Part shown: one piece after another, positions 23,843-33,022 of the stretch
How the letters are laid out: each line of letters begins with the position of its first letter
Position numbering within the stretch: the stretch's first letter is position 1
NCBI GenBank assembly: GCA_902783835.1
Contig: CACZSN010000017.1
Coordinates: forward strand, 1 to 34,739
Direction of reading: 5' to 3'
Source of the DNA: an uncultured bacterium
Lineage (GTDB): Bacteria > Cyanobacteriota > Vampirovibrionia > Gastranaerophilales > Gastranaerophilaceae
DNA length: 34,739 nt
Program-made: the position numbers and the translations under genes
Notes under the pieces: generated by a model
The model's database searches: none
Told to the model about the DNA's origin: nothing
Seen by the model: the letters and a program-made list of their open reading frames with translations, nothing else

Positions 23843-26641
23843 TTATTCATCTTCATCGAGATATTCAATCAAACGAGCCATATATTGTTCAAGTGAAGAT
23901 AATTTCGTCTCCATAGAATCAATTTTTCTTGAAAGCATTTCCGTTTTCATGCTGTTTTCGTTTGTATTTACAACCTGAGAAGCGATGAAATCCAAAAGAT
24001 TTTTTATTTCGGAATTATCCGGTTTTAAAGTCGAAATTTTTTCTTCAATAGATTCAACAATTTGTTGAGACTCATCTTTTTGTTCAATATATTCCGCAAT
24101 TGTGTTCAATTTTTCAAGAATTTCTTCATCGGTATTATTTTCAACAATCGGTGTTGTTTGCGGTTGAATATGTTGAATTTCGTCGGAAATATCAGTTTGG
24201 AATTGTTTAACATTTTGTGCAACTTGAACGGATTGCTCATGAAGGTCTTGAACATTTTGAGCAACACTGCTTGTATGTTCGTGAAGTTCTTGCATTCCTT
24301 GTGTAATCAAATTGGATTGTTCTTGAAGAGACTGAACATTTTCAATTAATTTATCCGATTGCGACTGAATTGCTTTTACCGATAAATCAGTTTGTTCCTG
24401 AATTTGTTGAAGGTTTGCTGAAGTTTGAACAGCCTGCAATTGCAAAGCTTGAATATTTTGAGCCTGCAAATTTTGTTCTTCAAGGATTTTTTGAATTTGT
24501 TCATTTTGAACTTTCAAAATGTCTTGAATTTCGTTATTTTGTTTTGTTACAACATTTTGAATTGCCAAATTATTTTGAGAAATTATTTCGGCAATCTGTT
24601 CTGCTACATTATTTTCGGTTTGTTCTTCTTCTTGAGAAAGATTTTCAAAAGAAGTCTTAATTTCCGAAAGTCTGTCAACCTGCTCATTGTATTGTTTGTT
24701 AATTTGTTCAAGTTGTTCATCTTGTTGAGATTGAACGTTATTCAAATCCGAGCGAATTTGGTTAATCATTGAGCCGGCGGAGTCAATCCATTCTGCAAGA
24801 TAACCGAAAGCTTCGGTCATAACTTGTTCAAAATCAGTACTTTTTTGAGAATTAATTTTGATATCATCTATTTTATTTTTTAATTCCGCAAATTCAAAAG
24901 AATCGGATGTATCTTTTAATGAATCAATAATTGATTTAAGATTATTCAAATGACCAATCATTGTATCATTTGTTTTATCCGTATCCAAAATCATTTTGTT
25001 TGTTCTGCTGCTCAAATTTGACATATCTTCAGTCATTTGAGTGAACAATTCTTTGATATCAGCAAGATTTTGAGAATTTATTGTTGATTCCGTTTCGCTG
25101 ATTTGAACAGACAATGCACGAACCTGCAAAGCAAGAGCATCAGCCTTTTTGCTCCAATCTTTAATCGCATTTATATTGGTATAAAGGCTGTCAATTTTGT
25201 CCGTAAGTTTTTCATCACGTTCAAAATCAGACTTCAAATCTTCAATATCTTTTGCAAATTTATCAAGCGTTTTGACCCAATCATTAATAAAGGTCAAATT
25301 ATCGTAAATTATATCGACTTTGTCACTGTTTAAGTCAAAATCTTCTCTGAGAGCATCAAAATCCTCAATCAATTTGTCGGATTTATTTGCCCATTCATTA
25401 AGCATACCGATATTTTCATAAATAATATCAACCTTATCGGAAGCTTCATTAAGCTCATATTCAGACAAATCTTCGACTAAAATTCTGATTTCATCCAAAA
25501 GTTCCTCTTGACGTTGTTCAACGGCTTGAGTACCTTTCATAAATTTTCTGACAACACCGATTTCGCTGTTATTATTTCTGATTTCAGCCAACGCATCATC
25601 GCACAATGACTTAATTTCGTCCTGAATAACGATTTTTCTGAGTACTTCTTGAATTTGCGTATGAAGATTATTTCTTACTTGAGAAAGTTCATTTTTTATC
25701 GTTGAAAGATTTTCTGATGAACGGCTTTCAAAAAGTGCGATATTTTCGGCATTTGTTTTGTTAAATAAATCAACGTTATCTTGATTTGTTCTTTCAAAAA
25801 GTGCTTTATTTTCTTCATTGTAAGCATCAAGAATTGCAGCTCTTGCCGAAATTCTCTTAAGGTCCTGAATTTCCGCAATCACATCGTCCTTGGATTTTTT
25901 TGTCAAACCGATAATCTGTTTGGTACGTTTTTCGGTTTCAAAAATAGCCTGTTTATCAATAGCATTAACTTCGTTTGAAACGGCATCAAGCTCTGATTTT
26001 ACTGCACCTACACCCTCAATTATCCTATTAAGCTGTTTCGTATTGTCTTGCTCAAGATAATCCTGTAATTCCTCTGTTTTGTGTTTCATTTCGGAAATTA
26101 CGGATGAAACGGTTTCGCTCAAATCGCCAAACTTGTCGTTAATGCTTTCTTCAAGTTCATTTTGAAAGAATGTCAATTCATTTTTCAACTTTTTAAATTG
26201 AAATTCATCACCGACAATATTCACTTCATCTTCTTTTTCTGCTTGAACTTTCGCAAGTCTGTCAACTTTTTTATCCACTTTGTTCAAGAATTCTTGTAAT
26301 TGTTTGACAGCTTCTTCAGAATTTTCTTTATTTTTTTCTTCAACGGAACTCAAAATTTCATCAGAAGTTTTCAAAAATTCCTGAACATCATTTTTTACAT
26401 CATTTTGGGATTTTTTGTCGTCAGAATTTTCATCAGAATTTTCATCAATATTTTTTTCGGCAACAGAAATCTCTTCCGAAACGGAATTTTCATCCGTCGC
26501 GGAATTATCATCACTGATATTTTCTTCTTCGTGAATTTCCGTCAATTCCTCATCATTATTGATTTTGTCATCGAAATGATGTTCCAAAACCAAATCAGCA
26601 ACTGATTTCTTATTTTTCTTGTTAGATTTTTTCTGTGCCAT
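23843..26641 (-). CDS. large acidic coiled-coil protein (932 aa)
   Basis: The N-terminus (about 1-80) is a Lys-rich start followed by a disordered Asp/Glu/Asn/Ser run. Nearly all the rest is predicted by eye to be coiled coil. Around residues 400-520 three units of about 45-50 residues repeat: KVDIIYENIGMLNEWANKSD, KVDIIYDNLTFINDWVKTLD and KIDSLYTNINAIKDWSKKAD. Residues ~680-830 are Gln-rich short repeats such as QELHEHTSSVAQNVQ and QDLHEQSVQVAQNVK, with a 14-residue period. No signal peptide, membrane helix or enzymatic motif is seen. It resembles cytoskeletal or structural proteins more than an SMC ATPase, since Walker motifs are absent. Function unknown. Confidence 0.82.
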   Translation of the reverse strand: MAQKKSNKKNKKSVADLVLEHHFDDKINNDEELTEIHEEENISDDNSATDENSVSEEISVAEKNIDENSDENSDDKKSQNDVKNDVQEFLKTSDEILSSVEEKNKENSEEAVKQLQEFLNKVDKKVDRLAKVQAEKEDEVNIVGDEFQFKKLKNELTFFQNELEESINDKFGDLSETVSSVISEMKHKTEELQDYLEQDNTKQLNRIIEGVGAVKSELDAVSNEVNAIDKQAIFETEKRTKQIIGLTKKSKDDVIAEIQDLKRISARAAILDAYNEENKALFERTNQDNVDLFNKTNAENIALFESRSSENLSTIKNELSQVRNNLHTQIQEVLRKIVIQDEIKSLCDDALAEIRNNNSEIGVVRKFMKGTQAVEQRQEELLDEIRILVEDLSEYELNEASDKVDIIYENIGMLNEWANKSDKLIEDFDALREDFDLNSDKVDIIYDNLTFINDWVKTLDKFAKDIEDLKSDFERDEKLTDKIDSLYTNINAIKDWSKKADALALQVRALSVQISETESTINSQNLADIKELFTQMTEDMSNLSSRTNKMILDTDKTNDTMIGHLNNLKSIIDSLKDTSDSFEFAELKNKIDDIKINSQKSTDFEQVMTEAFGYLAEWIDSAGSMINQIRSDLNNVQSQQDEQLEQINKQYNEQVDRLSEIKTSFENLSQEEEQTENNVAEQIAEIISQNNLAIQNVVTKQNNEIQDILKVQNEQIQKILEEQNLQAQNIQALQLQAVQTSANLQQIQEQTDLSVKAIQSQSDKLIENVQSLQEQSNLITQGMQELHEHTSSVAQNVQDLHEQSVQVAQNVKQFQTDISDEIQHIQPQTTPIVENNTDEEILEKLNTIAEYIEQKDESQQIVESIEEKISTLKPDNSEIKNLLDFIASQVVNTNENSMKTEMLSRKIDSMETKLSSLEQYMARLIEYLDEDE

Positions 26642-26650
26642 AATAACCTT

Positions 26651-26662
26651 GAAAACGTTTTC
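26651..26662 (-). promoter_or_regulatory. palindrome upstream of the coiled-coil gene
   Basis: GAAAACGTTTTC is a perfect 12-bp palindrome with a central CG, nine bases ahead of the start codon. The form resembles LacI/GalR-family operators. AAGG of the ribosome site lies between it and the ATG. No regulator gene is in the window, so a role is speculative. Confidence 0.35.
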
Positions 26663-26742
26663 TTTGTCATTATTGTATCAAATACATTTTAACGGTGCAT
26701 TTTTTTAAAGCTAATTTTTAAGCAACAAAATCACGATATAAC

Positions 26743-26768
26743 AAAAACCCTTGATTTTCAAGGGTTTT
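26743..26768 (-). terminator. intrinsic terminator after udg
   Basis: AAAACCCTTGA and TCAAGGGTTTT pair over 11 bases with a short A loop and a T run on the minus strand. It closes the mnmG-rsmA-ispE-murQ-udg transcript. Confidence 0.9.
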
Positions 26769-26800
26769 AAGCATTTTGAAATATTACGATACGTTACAAA

Positions 26801-27424
26801 CTATTTTAAATTATCGATAAATTTTTTAATCGCGGTCAAATCTTTTTTCGTAAGCCAACGCGGTGAATTAGGTTCTTCCGAGTGATTACGCAAAAGATAT
26901 GAGGGATGGAAAATGACGGTCGCAGGAATTTTGTCGAAAATCATATATTTATTACCGCGAATTTGAGAAATTTTCAAATCATCACCAAGGAATGATTTTG
27001 CGGCAGTTGCACCGCAAAGCACAATCAATTTCGGACGAACGATATTAATTTGTGCTTCGAGATATTTTGAACACGAAACTTTTTCTTCGGGTTTCGGATC
27101 ACGATTTTCAGGCGGACGGCATTTAATAGTATTGCAAATGTACAAATCCGTTTCACGATTTATGCCGCATTCTTCGAGCATTTGCGTTAAAAGTTTTCCC
27201 GCTCTGCCGACGAAAGGAACTCCGCTTGCATCTTCATCCGCTCCCGGAGCTTCTCCGATGAGCATTACGGGAGCATTTGCATACCCGTCTGAAAATACAA
27301 TATTGGTTCTTGATTTAGCCAAAGAGCAATTTTGACACTGCATACAAACGTTTCTGACTTCCAAAAGAGACATTTCTTTAACGTCTGCCGTCAATTCTTC
27401 TTCGTTAAAATTCAAATATTCCAT
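26801..27424 (-). CDS. uracil-DNA glycosylase, family 4 (iron-sulfur)
   Basis: Family 4 UDGs remove uracil from DNA and carry a 4Fe-4S cluster. The four cysteine ligands are visible: Cys30 and Cys33 (CQNCSLAKSRTNIVF), Cys102 (KCRPPENRDP) and Cys118 (SCSKYL). Motif A is IGEAPGADEDASGVPFVGRA (residues 56-75) and motif B is IFHPSYLLRN near the C-terminus. Length is 207 aa. The start overlaps the murQ stop by one base (TAATG), so it is translated from the same message. It is the last gene of a minus-strand housekeeping run. Confidence 0.94.
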   Translation of the reverse strand: MEYLNFNEEELTADVKEMSLLEVRNVCMQCQNCSLAKSRTNIVFSDGYANAPVMLIGEAPGADEDASGVPFVGRAGKLLTQMLEECGINRETDLYICNTIKCRPPENRDPKPEEKVSCSKYLEAQINIVRPKLIVLCGATAAKSFLGDDLKISQIRGNKYMIFDKIPATVIFHPSYLLRNHSEEPNSPRWLTKKDLTAIKKFIDNLK

Positions 27425-28329
27425 TATTTTTCCTTTTCGATTTGTTCAAAAACTTTTCTCAATACACCGTTATTTTCTGCCAAAAGTCTTTCGGCTTCCG
27501 CAATTTCGAGACCGTGTTTCAAATTCAAAATAACTGGCTTAATTTTAAAATCATTTTCCGCCAATGTTTTTTGAGCGATATTTTCAGAAACTTCCGCAAT
27601 TTTGGCAACTATTTTTACGGCACGATTTTTGAGTTTAATATTTGTCGGTTTAACGTCTATCATGTAGTTTTTATAGACCTTTCCGACCTTTACCATAGAT
27701 GATGTCGTAAGCATATTCAAAATTAATTTTTGAGCGGTACCGGCTTTCATACGAGTTGAACCGGAAATCGCCTCAGCACCTGTTTTTGCACAAATGAAAA
27801 CGTCTGCAAATTCTTTAGTTTTTGCATTTTCATTTGAAGTAACGGCAATTGTTTTACAGCCTGTGTTTTTTGCAAGTTTCAAGACTTCGACAACATAATT
27901 TGCATTTCCGCTTGCAGAAATTGCCGCCACGGTATCATTTTTCGAAATATTTAATTTTTCAAAATCGATTTTAGCACCGTCATTACTGTCTTCCGCCCCT
28001 TCAACAGCGTGCCTTAGTGCAATATCGCCGCCCGCAATAATTCCGACGACCATTGTTTCAGGAACAGAAAATGTCGGAGGACACTCGGACGCATCCAAAA
28101 CCCCCAAGCGACCGCTTGTTCCCGCCCCAAAATATATCAATCTTCCGCCGTTATTAAAATTTTCGGAAATAATATCAACCGCTTTTGCAATATCGGGCAA
28201 GCATTTTTGTACGGCATAAACAGCATTGAAATCTTCATTATTTATCATTTTTACAATGTCTAAAGTTGAAGAAACATCAATGTTTTCGGTATTGATATTA
28301 AGTTTTTCCGTATCAGAAAAATTATTCAT
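27424..28329 (-). CDS. murQ: N-acetylmuramic acid 6-phosphate etherase
   Basis: MurQ removes lactate from MurNAc-6-phosphate to give GlcNAc-6-phosphate in cell-wall recycling. The SIS-domain motifs are FGAGTSGRLGVLDASECPPT (residues 68-87, with catalytic-region Glu82), HAVEGAEDS, SASGNANYVVE and the family signature TGAEAISGSTRMKAGTAQK. Length is 301 aa. GAGGGAATT precedes the ATG. The gene is seven bases after ispE. A MurNAc transporter or kinase is not in this window. Confidence 0.96.
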   Translation of the reverse strand: MNNFSDTEKLNINTENIDVSSTLDIVKMINNEDFNAVYAVQKCLPDIAKAVDIISENFNNGGRLIYFGAGTSGRLGVLDASECPPTFSVPETMVVGIIAGGDIALRHAVEGAEDSNDGAKIDFEKLNISKNDTVAAISASGNANYVVEVLKLAKNTGCKTIAVTSNENAKTKEFADVFICAKTGAEAISGSTRMKAGTAQKLILNMLTTSSMVKVGKVYKNYMIDVKPTNIKLKNRAVKIVAKIAEVSENIAQKTLAENDFKIKPVILNLKHGLEIAEAERLLAENNGVLRKVFEQIEKEK

Positions 28330-28336
28330 AATTCCC

Positions 28337-29191
28337 TCAATTTACAACTTTCACACCATCGCCGATTGTTCTTAAATGTTCAACAAAAATAAACTCATCA
28401 GGTTCAAAAATAACCGACAATTCATCCGTCAAAGTATAGAAAATCGGGCCGCTTCCTGACATATGTGAATTTTCGAGATTATATTTTATGTTGTTTGCTC
28501 CCGAATATTTTCTGAGGATAGGCGGTTCCAAGTCATTATGAATAAGAGATTGGTCAAAATGACCGCAAACAATGAGTTTTGTTAATGCTTCCGTAGAATT
28601 TATGCAGTTTTTTTCTTCTTGGAAATCATATTCTTCAAAAGCTTCTTTTGCACTGATTTTAAGATTTTTGGGTTTAACAATTGAGACAGGAAGTTCCAAA
28701 AACGGGATAGGGCGTATCTTTTCCCCTCTTGAAGTACAAATTGCACATCCGCCTTTAAGGCAAAAATTCAAATCCGAACCCAAAGATGCACAAAGTGCAT
28801 TAATTTTTTCATCTGACAAAATATTGTCATAAAGTTTGTTCAAAGCGAACAATGTTGCCGCAGCATCTGTACTTCCGCCGGCAAGTCCGGCCGCTACCGG
28901 AATATTTTTTTCGATATAAATTGAAATTTTTGCATTTTGAACAGATGCAGCCTCAAAAAATTTTATCGCCGCTTTATAGACCAAATTATGTTCGTCATAA
29001 GGAATTTCGTCAGAATTACCTGAAAGTTCGATTGTCAAACCTTCCGCATCTTCAAGTTTAAATGTCAAAAAATCATATAAACTTATCGCATGCATTATGC
29101 TTTTCAAATCGTGAAAACCGTCTTGTCGTCTGCCTATAACGTCAAGCGTTAAATTAATTTTTGCAGGAGCCTGAACCTTTATTTCTCTCAT
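28337..29191 (-). CDS. ispE: 4-diphosphocytidyl-2-C-methyl-D-erythritol kinase
   Basis: IspE is the fourth enzyme of the MEP (non-mevalonate) isoprenoid pathway and phosphorylates CDP-methylerythritol. It is a GHMP kinase: APAKINLTLDVIGRRQDGFH at the N-terminus (Lys11) and the glycine-rich PVAAGLAGGSTDAAAT (residues 98-113, Asp109). HMSGSGPIFYTL is the third motif. Length is 284 aa. The start overlaps the rsmA stop by four bases (ATGA), so translation is coupled. Presence of this gene shows isoprenoids are made by the MEP route. Confidence 0.95.
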   Translation of the reverse strand: MREIKVQAPAKINLTLDVIGRRQDGFHDLKSIMHAISLYDFLTFKLEDAEGLTIELSGNSDEIPYDEHNLVYKAAIKFFEAASVQNAKISIYIEKNIPVAAGLAGGSTDAAATLFALNKLYDNILSDEKINALCASLGSDLNFCLKGGCAICTSRGEKIRPIPFLELPVSIVKPKNLKISAKEAFEEYDFQEEKNCINSTEALTKLIVCGHFDQSLIHNDLEPPILRKYSGANNIKYNLENSHMSGSGPIFYTLTDELSVIFEPDEFIFVEHLRTIGDGVKVVN

Positions 29192-30024
29192 AAGTTTTCC
29201 TTTAATTTTTCGGACAATTCACCGATTTTTTCTATTGAAAGTGTTTCCCCTCTTGATGTTTCGGGAATATTTAACTCTGTCAAAGTTTTTTGAACCGCAT
29301 CTTTCGAAAAACCGCCGATTGTCAATGAATTTTTGATATTTTTTCTTCTCGTTCCAAAACATGCCCGAACGACTTTTCTAAAAAATGAATAATCATTCAA
29401 ATCCAATATCGGCTTATCTTTCACGAAAAATTTTACAACTGCCGAATTAACTTTGGGAGCAGGGAAAAATGATTTTGACTTAACAAATCTGACCATTTCG
29501 GTATCCGCATTAAATTTCGACAAAATAGTCAAAGGCCCGTATGCTTTTTCGGGTGAATTTTCATCTGCCGTAATTCTCAAAGCAGCCTCATATTGGGTCA
29601 TCATAACGATTTCAGAAATTGCCTTACGATTTTTATTGTCCAAGTCATCGACTTCGCCAAGCAAATGAGCCAAAATCGGACTTGTAATATAATACGGAAT
29701 ATTTGCCACAATCTTAATGTTTTCGCCAAATTGCGAGATATCAGTTTTCAAAATATCAGCATGAATAATTTCAAGATTATCCGCATCAATTTTTGAAAGT
29801 TGTTCAACCATATCCTCGTCAAGTTCAATAACGACAACCTTTTTTGCCAACTCAACAAGTCTTTCCGTGACAAAACCCAAACCGCCGCCGATTTCGACCA
29901 CCGTTTCATCAGGCTGAATATCCGCAGCCTCAATGATATCGTCGATTACCTCTCCGTCAATCAAAAAGTTTTGACCGAGTCTTTTCTTTGCTCTAAATTT
30001 TTTTGCACGTTCAAAATAATTCAT
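29188..30024 (-). CDS. rsmA: 16S rRNA dimethyladenosine transferase
   Basis: RsmA (KsgA) dimethylates A1518 and A1519 of 16S rRNA late in 30S assembly. Motifs: RLGQNFLID at residue 15, SAM motif VVEIGGGLGFVTERL (42-56), acidic motif VIELDEDM, and NIPYYITSP (108-116), the NxPY-type catalytic motif. Length is 278 aa. It lies 39 bases downstream of mnmG and overlaps ispE, a pairing seen in many bacteria. Confidence 0.97.
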   Translation of the reverse strand: MNYFERAKKFRAKKRLGQNFLIDGEVIDDIIEAADIQPDETVVEIGGGLGFVTERLVELAKKVVVIELDEDMVEQLSKIDADNLEIIHADILKTDISQFGENIKIVANIPYYITSPILAHLLGEVDDLDNKNRKAISEIVMMTQYEAALRITADENSPEKAYGPLTILSKFNADTEMVRFVKSKSFFPAPKVNSAVVKFFVKDKPILDLNDYSFFRKVVRACFGTRRKNIKNSLTIGGFSKDAVQKTLTELNIPETSRGETLSIEKIGELSEKLKENL

Positions 30025-30063
30025 AAATCAATCATAATACAAACTTGAATTATCTCAAAATTA

Positions 30064-31938
30064 TTAATCGACATTACGATAAGCTTTTGACTCGATTAAA
30101 ACAGACAAAACCGCGATATCAGCAGGTTTAACCCCACCGATTCTTGCTGCTTGACCAAGCGTTGTCGGTCTGATTTTGTCCAATTTTTCTTTTGTTTCCG
30201 TCGAAATATGTTGAATTTTTTTATAATCGATATCATCAGGAATTCTTATCCTATCTGCTTTTGAGGACAATTCAACCTGTTCTTTCTGACGTTTAATATA
30301 ACCGTCATATTTCAATCTGATTTCGACTTGTTCGCCGATTTCATACGGATAAGCCAAATCTTTTGTTGTTTCATCAAGCTCTTTTATTGCATCATACGTG
30401 ATATTTGGACGTTTTATCAACTCGGCAAGTCTTATGCCTTCATTAATATGTTCGCCGATTTTTGCTAAAAATGCATTATTTTCCGCCGTTGCAGGTACTT
30501 TAGTCAATCTGAAACGTTCAATTTCGTCATCAATTGTTTGCATTTTAGATTTAAATCTTTGATATTGTTCTTCGCCCACAAGTCCCTGTTTATTACCGAT
30601 TTCGGTCAATCTTTCGTCGGCATTATCCTGTCTTAACAAAAGTCTGTACTCAGAGCGGGATGTCAACATTCTATACGGTTCATCAATATCTTTTGTAACC
30701 AAATCATCAATCAAAGTGCCGATATACGACGATTCACGGCTCAAAATCATCGGTTCTTGATTGCGAATATAATTTACGGCATTAATGCCCGCAACAAGCC
30801 CTTGTGCAGCCGCTTCTTCATAACCGCTCGTTCCGTTAATTTGACCGCCGAAAAACAGACCCTGAACATTTTTGCTCATCAAAGAATGCATCGTCTGAAC
30901 AGCGGGTACATAGTCATATTCAACCGCATAGGCAGGTTTTATGACATGAACATTTTCAAGCCCCGGAAGGGTTTTGAGCATTTCAAGTTGCACAGGTGCA
31001 GGCAAACTCGTCGAAAATCCGCCAACATAAATTTCATAAGTGCTTTTGCCTTCAGGCTCAAGGAAAATATGGTGAGATGGATTATTCACAAATCTCACGA
31101 TTTTATCCTCAATTGACGGGCAATATCTCGGACCTCGAGCGTGGATTTTGCCCGAATACATTGGTGATTTGTCCAAATTTGCCAAAATAATTTCTTTTGT
31201 TTTATCCGTAGTTCTTGTCAAATAGCACGGATACTGCTTTCTTACGGGTCTGTCGGGCAAGAACGAAAAATGGTGTAAAATTTCATCTCCCGGTTGAATT
31301 TCGGTTTTTGAATAATCAATCGAACGAGCATCAACACGAGGCGGCGTGCCTGTTTTCAACCTTCCTAATTTTATACCGTTTTTCTCAAGTGAAGCAGATA
31401 AACCTTTTGCACTAACTTCGCCCAAACGTCCAAATTGCTGTGACTGTAAGCCTACCCAGATTTTTGCATCAAGTGAAGTTCCTGTTGTCAAAACGATTGC
31501 GGGTGCAAAATACTCAAGTCCAAACTCGTCTTTCATACCGATGATTTTGCCGTTTTCAACCATCAATTCAGTGCAAGTGCATTGTTTCAAATGAATATTT
31601 TCTTCACTTTCAAGCAAATTTCTCACAAAAGCGGAATATTCTTTTTTATCGGATTGTGCCCGTAATGCACGTACGGCAGGTCCTTTTGACGAATTTAACA
31701 TTTTCATTTGCATATAAGTTGCATCGGCTGCAACTCCCATAATTCCGCCCAAAGCATCAACTTCTCTTGTCAGACAAGATTTTGCAGGTCCTCCGACCGC
31801 AGGGTTACAAGGCATCAACGCAATATTATCAAGGTTCAGCGAAATCGCCAAAACCTTTGCACCAAGCCGTGCCGCAGCAATCGCCGCTTCACATCCGGCA
31901 TGCCCTAAACCTACTACTATCACATCATATTTAAACAT
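30064..31938 (-). CDS. mnmG: tRNA uridine-5-carboxymethylaminomethyl modification enzyme MnmG
   Basis: MnmG (GidA), with MnmE, modifies U34 of several tRNAs using FAD and methylene-tetrahydrofolate. The FAD fold is VVGLGHAGCEAAIAAARLGA (residues 8-27), followed by LMPCNPAVGGPAKSCLTREV with Cys44, RLKTGTPPR, and ARGPRYCPSIEDKIVRF with the second conserved Cys. FFGGQINGTSGYEEAAAQG and C-terminal ARIGGVKPADIAVL complete the family pattern. Length 624 aa is typical. The partner mnmE is not in the window. No oriC features lie beside it. Confidence 0.98.
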   Translation of the reverse strand: MFKYDVIVVGLGHAGCEAAIAAARLGAKVLAISLNLDNIALMPCNPAVGGPAKSCLTREVDALGGIMGVAADATYMQMKMLNSSKGPAVRALRAQSDKKEYSAFVRNLLESEENIHLKQCTCTELMVENGKIIGMKDEFGLEYFAPAIVLTTGTSLDAKIWVGLQSQQFGRLGEVSAKGLSASLEKNGIKLGRLKTGTPPRVDARSIDYSKTEIQPGDEILHHFSFLPDRPVRKQYPCYLTRTTDKTKEIILANLDKSPMYSGKIHARGPRYCPSIEDKIVRFVNNPSHHIFLEPEGKSTYEIYVGGFSTSLPAPVQLEMLKTLPGLENVHVIKPAYAVEYDYVPAVQTMHSLMSKNVQGLFFGGQINGTSGYEEAAAQGLVAGINAVNYIRNQEPMILSRESSYIGTLIDDLVTKDIDEPYRMLTSRSEYRLLLRQDNADERLTEIGNKQGLVGEEQYQRFKSKMQTIDDEIERFRLTKVPATAENNAFLAKIGEHINEGIRLAELIKRPNITYDAIKELDETTKDLAYPYEIGEQVEIRLKYDGYIKRQKEQVELSSKADRIRIPDDIDYKKIQHISTETKEKLDKIRPTTLGQAARIGGVKPADIAVLSVLIESKAYRNVD

Positions 31939-32036
31939 ACCTTTATTTTAATACAAAAATTTACAAACACATGACAAAATTTATTAAATGTTTTATTATA
32001 AAAATATCAAGGAAAGGAATTGGTCTAAGTTTCACT

Positions 32037-32579
32037 ATGATGCTTAAGACGTCAGACTACAATCAAGATGCCGCAAGGGCTTCTTTAAAACGCATTTTGG
32101 AAGAAGATGCCGTTTCACGTATTGGTGCGGCAGGACTTCTTGATAGTGATATGCTCAATTCTTTAGGAATGGTTGCGATGACCGCAAGAAGTGAAATTCC
32201 GCAATCTCACCGCCTTGTTGCAAACAGTTATATGCTTGAGAAAAAAATTTACGGCTCGTCTGTTGTCAAAGGAAAAATTCACAACGACGAACTCGCTCTT
32301 TTAATGAAATATGATTTTGATAAGCTTGAAAATACTACAATAAGACAGGTTAACGAAGAACTTGCCTTCCTCCAAAGAGCTGCCGTTTCAATGGATAGGC
32401 ATCTCCGTGCCGATTCCGAAAAAATCCTTAAAATAAGAATGAAAGAATTAAAAAGCTTAGAAGCGAAAAAATTTGCCCCCGTCACTAACTCCATTTTTAA
32501 CGGTTATATGGCAATCGAAGAGTATTTTAAACTCATTTCGTCTTACTCAAAACCAACAAAACCGGGGATTTACAGATAA
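32037..32579 (+). CDS. hypothetical soluble protein (about 180 aa)
   Basis: No family recognised. The protein is helical and charged, with segments such as DYNQDAARASLKRILEEDAV and QVNEELAFLQRAAVSMDRHL; no signal peptide or membrane helix is present in this reading. A longer frame from ATG 31971 would add 22 basic and hydrophobic residues that look like translated leader sequence, while TTATTATAAA in that stretch resembles a promoter. I therefore place the start at ATG 32037 or 32040. The nearest purine-rich site (AAGGAAAGGA) is nearly 20 bases upstream, so the start is uncertain. The gene is divergent from mnmG and stands alone. Confidence 0.6.
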   Translation: MMLKTSDYNQDAARASLKRILEEDAVSRIGAAGLLDSDMLNSLGMVAMTARSEIPQSHRLVANSYMLEKKIYGSSVVKGKIHNDELALLMKYDFDKLENTTIRQVNEELAFLQRAAVSMDRHLRADSEKILKIRMKELKSLEAKKFAPVTNSIFNGYMAIEEYFKLISSYSKPTKPGIYR

Positions 32580-33022
32580 TTGTCAGCCATATTGAGTTGT
32601 GAGCAAGATTGGGGAACTTCCCGTATTACTTCGTCGTTACATTCCTCGTAATGACAAGAAATGCATATCAATAACCGTCATACTGAGGAACGAGCGAGCA
32701 GAGTGCGAGGGCTTGGCGATGAAAAGACAAAGTCTTTGATATCGACAACCCGCAGACACGTTTAATGCGAGCGAAGTGATAAACGAGCCAAATATCTGCT
32801 TTATGTTCCTTTTTTGACAGATTCTTCGGACTGCGTCCTCAGAAAGACAGACAACGTCATATTGAGAGCTTGCCCCGAAATATCTGTTTTCAATAGCCAC
32901 TTTATAGTTCAGAATGACGGTAATTTTATTGTTTTACTCAATCGTCGTCATAAAATTAAAAACTCACAACAAAAAACGCCGCTTCGACTATCGAAACAGC
33001 GTTTTCAATTTTTCACAACAAA
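32580..33022. repeat. intergenic region built of dispersed-repeat fragments
   Basis: About 440 bases with no supported gene. It contains ACCGTCATACTGAGG (32675-32689), which recurs exactly at 34359-34373. It also contains a second copy beginning CGTCATATTGAG (32855 on) and continuing AGCTTGCCCCGAAATATCTG, which parallels the 34361-34400 region. TTCAGAATGACGG near 32910 is the inverted form. Smaller inverted repeats, such as CGTTTA...TAAACG near 32760-32786, lie between. This pattern matches CGTCATTCTGA-type intergenic repeats known from many genomes. The ilvE terminator is at its right end. Confidence 0.65.
32971..33006 (-). terminator. intrinsic terminator after ilvE
   Basis: On the minus strand AAAACGCTGTTTCGA pairs with TCGAAGCGGCGTTTT, with G-U pairs, around TAG, and is followed by T residues, 17 bases after the ilvE stop. 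Confidence 0.85.

Noticed and set aside
23843..26641. The coiled-coil gene as an SMC or chemoreceptor
   Set aside because: No Walker motifs, no hinge, no membrane helices and no conserved receptor signalling tip are visible.
30000..32040. A possible replication origin beside mnmG (gidA)
   Set aside because: I saw no cluster of DnaA-box-like TTATCCACA sequences or AT-rich unwinding repeats; the gene order mnmG-rsmA does not mark oriC here.
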